From Pseudomonadota bacterium (lineage in GTDB: Bacteria; Pseudomonadota; Gammaproteobacteria; Burkholderiales; Burkholderiaceae), in assembly GCA_021778935.1 (NCBI GenBank), contig JAJYBQ010000114.1, positions 1 to 7,884 on the forward strand: DNA of 7,884 nt. The letters run 5' to 3'. The notes under the pieces were generated by a model. The model did no database searches, was not told where the DNA came from, and saw nothing but the letters and a program-made list of their open reading frames with translations. Made by a program: the position numbers and the translations under genes. Every line of letters starts with the position of its first letter. The stretch's first letter is position 1. Below are positions 1 through 6,384 of the stretch, one piece after another.

Positions 1-1569
1 GGCATCGCACTGATCCGCAGCCGACGGATGCAGGAATCCGTGCCGGTACTCCTCGGCGTTCTCAACCGGGATCCCCGCAATCTCCATGCCTATGCCTGGC
101 TCGGCACCGCATTTCTTCTTCTGGAAATGCCCGAGGAATCCCGCGAGTGTTCCCGCAACATCCTGGCCATTGGCGGACCCAACGTACGAGCGATATCGAG
201 CGTAATCTTCTCGTCATTGCAGGCAGCGAACTGGAGCACGCTCGAAGACGATACCTCCGCCTTGCAGGCCCAGATCGAGGCTGGACTGGGCCAGCCGATC
301 CCCTTCTATGCGCTCACGCTACCGTGGAGCCGTTCGCAACTGCTCGCAGCGTCCCGCATCCAGGCGCAGGTTTCCTTCGGCGCCATCTCACCCCTGCCCC
401 GCCCCTCGGCGCGGCGGGCCCCTGGCGGGCGCATCCGGATCGGCTACGTGTCCGGTGACTTTCAGAAACACGCCACCGCGTACCTCGTGGCAGAAATGTT
501 CGAACGCCATGATCCGGACCGATTCGAGATCCATGCCTATTCCTATGGCATCGACGACGAATCGCCGATTCGGCGACGCCTGGAGGCTGCGTTCGGAGAG
601 CGATTCCACGACGTACAGGAAATCCCGGCGAAGACGCTGGCGCACCGGATCCGCGACGACGGCATCGATGTCCTGATCGACCTCAAGGGCTATACCCTGC
701 ATTCGCGAAATGAAGTCTTCGGATATCGTCCCGCCCCGATCCAGGTGAACTTCCTGGGTTTCCCGGGCTCGCTCGGCACCCCGATCTACGACTACATCAT
801 CGGCGACCCCACCGTAACGCCCCTGGAACATGCCGACGGCTACGACGAGAAGATCGCGCAGATGCCGGATTGCTACCAACCCAACGATCGGCAGCGCATC
901 GTCGGCGAACCGCGAGACCGGTCGTTCTATGGCCTGCCGGACGACGCAGTGGTGTTCTGCTCGTTCAACAACAGCTACAAGGTAACGCCGGAGGTGTTCG
1001 ACCGCTGGTGCGGGATCCTCCACAAGGCACCGCACGCCGTGCTTTGGCTGTTCGAAGCAAACCGGCAGGCGCGCCGGAACCTTCTTGCCTATGCCGCGCA
1101 ACGGGGAATTTCGTCCGATCGGATCTACTGGGCCCCCCCCCTCCCCCTCGCCGAACACCTCGCCCGGGCCCAGGTCGCCGACCTGTTCCTCGACACCGCG
1201 CCCGTCAACGCCCACACCACCGCAAGCGATGCGCTCTGGGCCGGAACTCCGGTACTGACGATTTTGGGCGACACGTTCGTCTCCCGGGTCGCCGCCAGCC
1301 TGCTGCATGCGGTGGAACTGCCGGAACTCGTCGCCGCCGACCTCGACGAATACGAACGCATCGCGCTGGAGCTTGCGCACGACCGCGATCGGCTGCGCGC
1401 GCTCCGGTCCCGCCTCGCCGAACGCCGGATCACCTGCCCGCTCTTCGATAGCGCGCGATACACCCGCGCCTTGGAAGAACTGGTCGTGCGCATGGTCGAG
1501 CGTCATGCGCAAGGACAGGGCCCGGACCATCTCCCCGCGGCATCCGCGCAACGTTCGGGACCGGCCTGA
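1..1569 (+). CDS. SPINDLY/OGT-like O-linked glycosyltransferase (GT41), 5' partial
   Basis: Family knowledge: GT41 enzymes transfer a sugar, classically GlcNAc from a UDP-sugar, to Ser/Thr of proteins in the cytoplasm. The reading frame has no stop back to base 1, so the gene starts outside the window; the ATG at 28 is only the first internal methionine, and residues here are counted from it. Residues 10-46 look like the last TPR repeat. The catalytic domain runs from about 135 to 490. Visible motifs are SGDFQKHATAYL (142-153, with the family histidine at H148), GIDVLIDLKGYT (212-223), YRPAPIQVNFLGFPG (233-247), CSFNNSYKVTPEVF (311-324, with K318 matching the UDP-binding lysine of human OGT) and DTAPVNAHTTASDALWAGTPVLT (two parts, 389-400 and 401-411). 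These residues suggest an active enzyme. A run of nine C lies at 1133-1141. The next gene starts 19 bases downstream. The family is secure; the protein target is inferred from the flagellar genes nearby. Confidence 0.93.
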   Translation, partial: GIALIRSRRMQESVPVLLGVLNRDPRNLHAYAWLGTAFLLLEMPEESRECSRNILAIGGPNVRAISSVIFSSLQAANWSTLEDDTSALQAQIEAGLGQPIPFYALTLPWSRSQLLAASRIQAQVSFGAISPLPRPSARRAPGGRIRIGYVSGDFQKHATAYLVAEMFERHDPDRFEIHAYSYGIDDESPIRRRLEAAFGERFHDVQEIPAKTLAHRIRDDGIDVLIDLKGYTLHSRNEVFGYRPAPIQVNFLGFPGSLGTPIYDYIIGDPTVTPLEHADGYDEKIAQMPDCYQPNDRQRIVGEPRDRSFYGLPDDAVVFCSFNNSYKVTPEVFDRWCGILHKAPHAVLWLFEANRQARRNLLAYAAQRGISSDRIYWAPPLPLAEHLARAQVADLFLDTAPVNAHTTASDALWAGTPVLTILGDTFVSRVAASLLHAVELPELVAADLDEYERIALELAHDRDRLRALRSRLAERRITCPLFDSARYTRALEELVVRMVERHAQGQGPDHLPAASAQRSGPA

Positions 1570-1588
1570 GTTTGCGGCACATCACGAC

Positions 1589-2749
1589 ATGATTGCCGCC
1601 GCCATCATCGCCAAAGACGAGGCGCGTTCGATCGAACGCTGCCTGCGCAGCATTGCGCCGTATGTCGACGAAATCGTCCTCGTCGACACGGGGTCAACCG
1701 ACGGCACCGCCGCGATTGCGGCTGCCTGCGGCGCGCGCGTCGAACACTTCGCCTGGTGTGACGACTTCGCGGCGGCGCGCAACTTCACGCTGGATCGCGT
1801 GCGGTCGCCCTGGCGCCTGATCCTGGATGCCGACGAATGGCTCGTCCACGGCGGCGAAGCGCTGCGGGCTTTGGGATCGGCTGGAGGAACTCCTCCATTC
1901 GTCGGGCTGACCGAGGTGCGCAACGAATTCGACGACTCCGGTTCCGTCTCCATGCTGCGGTCGTGGATTCCCCGGGTCTTGCCGAGCTCGGTGCGATATC
2001 AGGGCCGCATTCACGAACAACCGGTCCATCCATTGCCGATCACCAGGCTCGACGTCGCGATCGGCCATGACGGCTATCGCAAGGCGCAACAGGAAAAAAA
2101 GGGCGATCGCAATGAGCGCCTCCTGCGGGCCGAGCTCTCACGATCGCCGGATGACCCCTATCTGCACTACCAAATGGGCAAGGAACAGGAAGGGCGAGAG
2201 AACTATTCCGCGGCCTGTGCCTGCTACCAACAGGCACGAGAACTGCTCGGCTGGCCACCCGCCGATGCTGCCCTGACGGCGGCCATGCAGCACCGCAACC
2301 CATGGTTGCATGCGATGACCATCCGCCACCTCTACAGCCTGCGGCAGGCCGGGCGCGTCCGCGATGCGCTGCGATATGCCGAAGCCGACGAACCATGCTG
2401 GCGCCACTCTCCGGACTTCCATTTCGCGCTGGGCGACCTGCTGCTGGATTTCGCCATCGAAGCGCCGGGGCGCGCGGCGGAACTGCTGCCGCGCATCGAG
2501 ACCCACTGGAAGCGCTGCCTGGAGATCGGCGAAACCCCGATGCTGGACGGATCCGTAGCAGGACGAGGGAGCCACCTTGCCGCGCACAACCTGGCGGTGT
2601 TCTTCCATGCCCTCGGCGATGCGCAATCTGCGACTCGATATCAACACCTTGCCACCAGCGCGTTCCCGATGCAACGTTCGCGATCAGCGCGGAAAATTTC
2701 ACCAGCCTGCCCCCAACATCCCGGATCGGGATTCCGACTTCCGGAATAG
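1589..2749 (+). CDS. GT2 glycosyltransferase with C-terminal TPR-like region (SunS-like type)
   Basis: A 386-residue protein with an N-terminal GT-A domain. It shows IIAKDEARSIERCLRSI (6-22), the nucleotide-sugar motif EIVLVDTGSTDGT (28-40), WCDDFAAARN (56-65) and the metal-binding DADE (80-83), followed by YQGRIHEQP (137-145), a sequence typical of this GT2 subgroup. From about 185 on the protein is helical and TPR-like (YLHYQMGKEQEGRENYSAA at 191-209, then HNLAVFFHALGDAQSA at 333-348). Known members with this GT2 plus TPR layout include the peptide S-glycosyltransferase SunS; the acceptor here is unknown. The frame is open far upstream inside the previous gene, but ATG 1589 is chosen because the fold begins exactly there. 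No strong Shine-Dalgarno sequence precedes it, so translation may be coupled to the upstream gene. The last 25 residues are basic and proline-rich and look unconserved. It belongs to the presumed glycosylation operon. Confidence 0.88.
   Translation: MIAAAIIAKDEARSIERCLRSIAPYVDEIVLVDTGSTDGTAAIAAACGARVEHFAWCDDFAAARNFTLDRVRSPWRLILDADEWLVHGGEALRALGSAGGTPPFVGLTEVRNEFDDSGSVSMLRSWIPRVLPSSVRYQGRIHEQPVHPLPITRLDVAIGHDGYRKAQQEKKGDRNERLLRAELSRSPDDPYLHYQMGKEQEGRENYSAACACYQQARELLGWPPADAALTAAMQHRNPWLHAMTIRHLYSLRQAGRVRDALRYAEADEPCWRHSPDFHFALGDLLLDFAIEAPGRAAELLPRIETHWKRCLEIGETPMLDGSVAGRGSHLAAHNLAVFFHALGDAQSATRYQHLATSAFPMQRSRSARKISPACPQHPGSGFRLPE
1882..1897. repeat. Small perfect inverted repeat inside the GT2 gene
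   Basis: TGGAGGA-AC-TCCTCCA is a perfect 7-base inverted repeat with a 2-base centre, inside codons for residues 98-103 of the GT2 enzyme. It contains an internal GGAGG, but no plausible start codon follows it in an open frame of recognisable protein. Probably incidental. Confidence 0.3.
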
Positions 2750-2752
2750 CGT

Positions 2753-2760
2753 AGAAAAGG
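2753..2760 (+). promoter_or_regulatory. Ribosome binding site supporting a GTG start
   Basis: AGAAAAGG ends 7 bases before the GTG at 2768. It is a fair Shine-Dalgarno match at good spacing, directly after the stop of the previous gene. It favours GTG 2768 over the in-frame ATG at 2921, which has no comparable site upstream. Confidence 0.5.
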
Positions 2761-2767
2761 CGTTCTC

Positions 2768-4318
2768 GTGCAAGAAATCCAATTTACCGCCGCGTCGAAA
2801 TTTCCCCTGACGGCCGAAATCCGATCGCCCACGGATGCTGCCGCGCTAGCGGTCCCCCCGTTGCCCGATGCGCAGCGCAACGGACTACCACGTTCCGCGA
2901 ACTTGCCGCCGTGCCCCGCGATGGGGGAAAACGCCGCCGGAAATTACTATGACGGATTGAACCAAAAGCTTCTCGCAGCGATTCCTTCCGGTGCGCGGCA
3001 CGTCATGGAGCTTGGTTGTGCGAACGGGCGCCTCGGCCGCCGGTACAAGGAGCAGAACCCCGCCACACGATGGTGGGGCGTGGATTTGGCGCCCGATGCG
3101 GTCCACGCCGCGTCCGCGCACCTGGACCAGGTCTTGCGGCTCGACCTGGATGGCGGAGATTTCGATCAATTGGGCGACGGGTTCGACGTCATCGTGATCG
3201 GCGACCTGCTGGAGCACTTGCGCAATCCACACCGCGTGCTCGATGCGCTATACGAACGCAGCGCGCCGGATGCCAGAATCGTCAGTTGTATTCCGAACAT
3301 GAGTCACGCTTCGGTAATCGAACGGCTTGTGGCCGGGGACATCGCCTACGATGAAGCGGGCCTGCTGGACCGGACGCATGTGCGTTTTTTTTCGCAGGCA
3401 TCCGCGTTCAAGACGTTTCTGGACTCCGGTTGGCTGCCGAGCATGCAGGACCAGTATCGCGTGGAACCGGAGAACTACCGCGTTACGGCCGGCCTGGTGG
3501 ATGCCGCGGCGGCGCTCGGGATCCCCCGCGAAACGGCCCTGCGCAATCTGGGCATGTACCAGATGATCGTCGTGTGCGAGAAGTGGCGGACGCGGCCTCT
3601 TGCCGCCCCGCAGGGGGTGGCCCCGTTTTCCGTGATCGTTGCCGTCAATCGCCCTTGGCAGTTTTCGCTGAATCTGGCGCGATCTCCCGGCTTGCAGGAG
3701 GTGGGCGCGGAAATCATTCCCGTCATGAATGCACCGAGCGCAGCCGCCGCATTCTCCGCCGGGGCGGCGAACGCGCGGCATGCATGGCGCGTCTTCGCAC
3801 ACCAGGATGTCTATTTCCCCGCGGGAACCGGCTACAAACTTGCAGAGGAATTGGCGGCGCTGGAGGAGGCGAATGGCCACGGACTTCCTGTCGGAATGGC
3901 TGGGCTTCAAACCGGCGCCGCGGGCGCCGGGACAAGCTACGCAGGGACGGTGATCGACCGGGTCCGGTTGTTTGATCACGGCCCGACGTTGCATGCCGTT
4001 TCCATGGATGAATTGGCGGTCGCGCTGCACCGCGACACGCGACTCGAAATCGACCCTACCCTGGGGTGGCACCTATGGGCGACGGATCTTTGTCTTCAAG
4101 CACGAAGGATGACGGGACAAGCGCTCGGAAAGATCTTGACGATTCCGATCTTTCATAACTCGGCAACGGCATGGTCGCTGCCGGCGGAGTTTCACCGGAG
4201 TGCCGAGGTCTTGCTGGGAAAGTACCCGGATTTGGCGGAGATTCCCACGCTTTCCGGGACGATTTCGCGGCGTGTACGTACCGCGCCGGCTGCCGGCGCC
4301 GCGATGTCGAACAGTTGA
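2768..4318 (+). CDS. Methyltransferase-glycosyltransferase fusion (class I SAM-MTase + Glyco_tranf_2_5-like domain)
   Basis: A 516-residue two-domain protein. The N-terminal class I SAM-dependent methyltransferase (about 60-275) shows motif I VMELGCANGRLG (79-90), GVDL (104-107), FDVIVIGDLLEHL (139-151), RIVSCIPNMSH (170-180) and DRTHVRFFS (201-209), the pattern of sugar or glycan methyltransferases of the Methyltransf_23 type. The C-terminal half (about 287-480) begins FSVIVAVNRPW (287-297) and contains AHQDVYFP (344-351), VSMDE (411-415), GWHLWATDLCLQA (433-445) and TIPIFHNS (458-465). The HQDV signature and layout match the GT-A-like Glyco_tranf_2_5 family, often linked to surface-polysaccharide genes. 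The first ~55 residues are Pro/Ala-rich and unrecognised; ATG 2921 (Met52) is the alternative start. Inferred role: adding a sugar and methylating a glycan. Eighteen bases separate it from the preceding gene, and it converges on the next one. Confidence 0.87.
   Translation: MQEIQFTAASKFPLTAEIRSPTDAAALAVPPLPDAQRNGLPRSANLPPCPAMGENAAGNYYDGLNQKLLAAIPSGARHVMELGCANGRLGRRYKEQNPATRWWGVDLAPDAVHAASAHLDQVLRLDLDGGDFDQLGDGFDVIVIGDLLEHLRNPHRVLDALYERSAPDARIVSCIPNMSHASVIERLVAGDIAYDEAGLLDRTHVRFFSQASAFKTFLDSGWLPSMQDQYRVEPENYRVTAGLVDAAAALGIPRETALRNLGMYQMIVVCEKWRTRPLAAPQGVAPFSVIVAVNRPWQFSLNLARSPGLQEVGAEIIPVMNAPSAAAAFSAGAANARHAWRVFAHQDVYFPAGTGYKLAEELAALEEANGHGLPVGMAGLQTGAAGAGTSYAGTVIDRVRLFDHGPTLHAVSMDELAVALHRDTRLEIDPTLGWHLWATDLCLQARRMTGQALGKILTIPIFHNSATAWSLPAEFHRSAEVLLGKYPDLAEIPTLSGTISRRVRTAPAAGAAMSNS
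4283..4299. repeat. GC-rich perfect inverted repeat near the 3' end of the MT-GT gene
   Basis: GCGCCGGC-T-GCCGGCGC is a perfect 8-base inverted repeat around one base; in practice it would fold as a 7-bp stem with a 3-base loop. It lies inside the coding sequence, 17 bases before the stop codon of the plus-strand gene and just downstream of the stop of the converging minus-strand gene. No T-run follows on either strand, so it is not a canonical intrinsic terminator. It could still stall polymerase or protect 3' ends. A chance result of Ala/Gly-rich coding at high GC is also possible. Confidence 0.4.
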
Positions 4319-4327
4319 TGTCCCCCC

Positions 4328-5959
4328 CTACAGCGATATCGCGCGAGAGACGCCACCGGTATTCGATGCCGCGCCGAAGACCGAACGCATGTCGTCGTCC
4401 AGGTTCTTCCCGGAGCGATCCGCTTCGCGGGCCGGGCCGCCACCCTCGCGGTCGACCGCCACCCGGTATTTCGCAAAATCCGTCGCCTCGATCAGGCCGC
4501 CGAAGTCCGCGCGCATCGTGCGCGCAACCATTCGTTCGGCAATCGTCGTCTGTACCTTTTCCAGGGTAACGTGCATGAACGCGGCGGACGGCTTTTCGCA
4601 GCGCTTGCCGTGGATGTCGCGCCAAAAGGACTCCCGGATCCGGAAACGGTAGGCCAGCCAGCCGAGATACCAGAACCAATCGGTGTAATACAGCCACGAA
4701 TTCTCGTTCATGGCACGCACGTGCGTCGGGTCCTGCCATGCCCCGAGACTCGACTCGGTTGGGACCTCGATCACCATCAGACCGCCGACCTGGAGCAGAT
4801 CCAGGCAGTTGGTCATGAAGGTCGGAAGATCCTTTATGTGCTCGAGCACATTGTCGGCATAGATCAACTCGCTTGCCCCGGCCTGCAACGACACCCGCCC
4901 CCACACCGGCGAATCCAGCGTCAAAGGCAGGGTCTGGTGCAGACTCAGGTCGAGCAGCACATCCGGCTGCGCCGTCTCCAGGACGTCCACGTTCAACCAA
5001 CCGGTTCGGTAGTCTTTCCCGGAACCGATGTGCAGACGCCGCTGGGGATTGCACGGCGGCGAAGCGCCCAATCCCTTCCTGGAACGGTACACGTCGCAAG
5101 CAAATTCGAGCACCCGCGCATACTCCCTCCCCGGATCGACGGACTGAAAGCGCTGCAGTTGGACGCGGGCGCGCGCCATGAATTCCGTGCTCGAAAAGTC
5201 GTCGCGAAAGAACCCTTCCAGGGTGTCGTCATCGAACCAGCTTACGCTGCCCTCGAAGCCTTTGCCGGGATTGGACCCCTTCGTTCGCTCCGACACCATC
5301 GGCGTTCCGAGCGACAGGACCTGGAACGCCCGGACCTGTTCAAATCGCGCGCTGTCGTAGTAGTGGCAGTTCAATACCGCACGCGCCTGGACGATGACTG
5401 CATCGCGCTCCGGGCCATAGACCGGTCCGTCGAATGCCGCAACCGTACATCCCGTGCGCTCGATGCGTTCGATGATTCGTTTGCGCCGAGGATTCATCGA
5501 TCCGAAAAACAACAGGTCGATCGGGCGCTTTTCCAATGGAGCGGAACCGTGCGCCATCGAACGCAAGTAGGGGGCGTAGCCGAAGGAAATCAGCGGAACC
5601 CCCTGGTCGTCGCGGGAATAGGCAGCCACGTTTCCCGCGTCATAGTCGATCACCGGGACGTTTCGCAGCGATTCCAGGTATTCCGCCGGCACGGCGCTGC
5701 CGCCATCACCCAGTTGTTCGAGATTGACGAACACGCAACAGAATGTCCCGGCCATCTCGGAGGAAAAGCCGAGATGGGCGCCAAACATCAGATTCACCGC
5801 GTCGTGGCGCAAGCGGTTTTTCGCGACGCTCACTTCCGCACCCAAGCGGTGCAATTGATGGCGGAAATACAAGGCTGCGTCCAACAGCGCCATGGAGTGG
5901 ACATACCCGGGCGGCTGGACGATGCAAAGATGGATGGGGGTCTTGGCGTTTGCGGACAT
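4328..5959 (-). CDS. Glycosyltransferase-methyltransferase fusion (CgeB-like GT-B + class I MTase)
   Basis: A 543-residue protein with two enzyme halves. Residues about 8-295 resemble CgeB/GT-B transferases: IHLCIVQPPGYVHSMALLDAA (parts at 9-22 and 23-29), CCVFVNLEQL (74-83), KRPIDLLFFGSMNPRRKRII (144-163), LNCHYYDSARFEQVRAFQV (196-214) and LSLGTPMVSE (215-224), the last two forming the usual donor-site region. Residues about 308-500 are a methyltransferase: LHIGSGKDYRTGWLNVDV (309-326) as motif I, ELIYADNVLEHI (364-375), GGLMVIEVPTE (392-402) and DPTHVRAMNENSWLYY (410-425). The last ~40 residues are charged, low complexity and unrecognised. The start is ATG 5959; the sequence ahead of it has no strong Shine-Dalgarno match. 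It lies 110 bases downstream of flhX on the same strand, so it may be read from the flagellar operon. Inferred role: sugar transfer plus methylation on the same glycan; substrates are unknown. Confidence 0.87.
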   Translation of the reverse strand: MSANAKTPIHLCIVQPPGYVHSMALLDAALYFRHQLHRLGAEVSVAKNRLRHDAVNLMFGAHLGFSSEMAGTFCCVFVNLEQLGDGGSAVPAEYLESLRNVPVIDYDAGNVAAYSRDDQGVPLISFGYAPYLRSMAHGSAPLEKRPIDLLFFGSMNPRRKRIIERIERTGCTVAAFDGPVYGPERDAVIVQARAVLNCHYYDSARFEQVRAFQVLSLGTPMVSERTKGSNPGKGFEGSVSWFDDDTLEGFFRDDFSSTEFMARARVQLQRFQSVDPGREYARVLEFACDVYRSRKGLGASPPCNPQRRLHIGSGKDYRTGWLNVDVLETAQPDVLLDLSLHQTLPLTLDSPVWGRVSLQAGASELIYADNVLEHIKDLPTFMTNCLDLLQVGGLMVIEVPTESSLGAWQDPTHVRAMNENSWLYYTDWFWYLGWLAYRFRIRESFWRDIHGKRCEKPSAAFMHVTLEKVQTTIAERMVARTMRADFGGLIEATDFAKYRVAVDREGGGPAREADRSGKNLDDDMRSVFGAASNTGGVSRAISL

Positions 5960-6069
5960 CGGAAGGCCCGTTTTTCACGTGGTCTCCCGAAACTGTAGTC
6001 GCGGGGGGATTCCGACATCCGCGGATAAGCCGGCCGCCACAGACCCACTTCCGCGCTTGAATGCGTAGG
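5960..6069. other. Short intergenic region between flhX and the GT-MT gene
   Basis: This 110-base gap is the only sizeable non-coding stretch on the left side of the flagellar genes. It holds a 10-base palindrome ATCCGCGGAT (6017-6026) and a CACGTG hexamer (5976-5981). Reading the minus strand, I see no convincing sigma-70, sigma-28 (FliA) or sigma-54 promoter and no stem followed by a T-run. It is therefore left open whether the GT-MT gene has its own promoter or depends on read-through from flhX. Confidence 0.5.
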
Positions 6070-6384
6070 TTATCGAGGCGGTTCCTTGTGCTCCAGGCGG
6101 TACACCCAAGCCAGCACTTCCGCGACCGCGACATACAGCGCCGGAGGAACCCGCTGGTCCAGGTCGAAGTGCATCAATGCCGCGACGAGTTCCCGCGATG
6201 CATGGACCGGCACCCCCGCTTCGCGCGCTTTGGCGATGATGGTCTCGGCAATCAGCCCCTGGCCGGTGGCGACGACGCTCGGGGCGAGCCCCCGGGACGC
6301 ATCGCCATCCGAATAGGAAAGCGCCACCGCCTGCGCCGTCGGCCGGGGAGTCGCACCGGGGTCGGAGCGCCGATCCGTCGCCAT
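6070..6384 (-). CDS. flhX: FlhX: stand-alone FlhB/EscU C-terminal-like flagellar export protein
   Basis: A 104-residue protein matching the cytoplasmic C-terminal domain of FlhB, the substrate-specificity switch of the flagellar type III export gate, but without the membrane part. Visible family segments are AQAVALSYSDGD (17-28), APSVVATGQGLIAETIIAKA (34-53), REAGVPVHASRELVAALMHF (54-73), DQRVPPALYVAVAEVLAWVY (76-95). The NPTH self-cleavage motif of true FlhB is absent; the matching place reads RPTAQ. Small FlhB-like proteins of this type (FlhX, FlhB2) occur beside fliK in many proteobacteria, and in some bacteria can partly stand in for the FlhB C-terminal domain. The ATG shares one base with the fliK stop (TGATG), which suggests translational coupling. 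Family is secure; the exact role is less so. Confidence 0.9.
   Translation of the reverse strand: MATDRRSDPGATPRPTAQAVALSYSDGDASRGLAPSVVATGQGLIAETIIAKAREAGVPVHASRELVAALMHFDLDQRVPPALYVAVAEVLAWVYRLEHKEPPR

Noticed and set aside
388..1551. A 387-codon open frame on the minus strand opposite the GT41 gene
   Set aside because: No recognisable domain; lies fully under a gene with many conserved GT41 motifs. A GC-driven shadow.
2640..2749. Possible frameshift in the last part of the GT2 gene
   Set aside because: The tail after the TPR-like region looks unconserved, but neither alternative frame continues a recognisable TPR or glycosyltransferase sequence, so a natural variable C-terminus is more likely.
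4571..5998. A 475-codon open frame on the plus strand opposite the GT-MT gene
   Set aside because: It mirrors the minus-strand gene, has no recognisable motif, and its translation is rich in Arg/His/Gln as expected for an antisense shadow in high-GC DNA. The minus strand has clear two-domain homology.
5960..6069. Possible FliA (sigma-28) promoter before the GT-MT gene
   Set aside because: Minus-strand GGCTTATCC and TACAGT looked promising at first, but no pair fits the sigma-28 or sigma-70 consensus with correct spacing.
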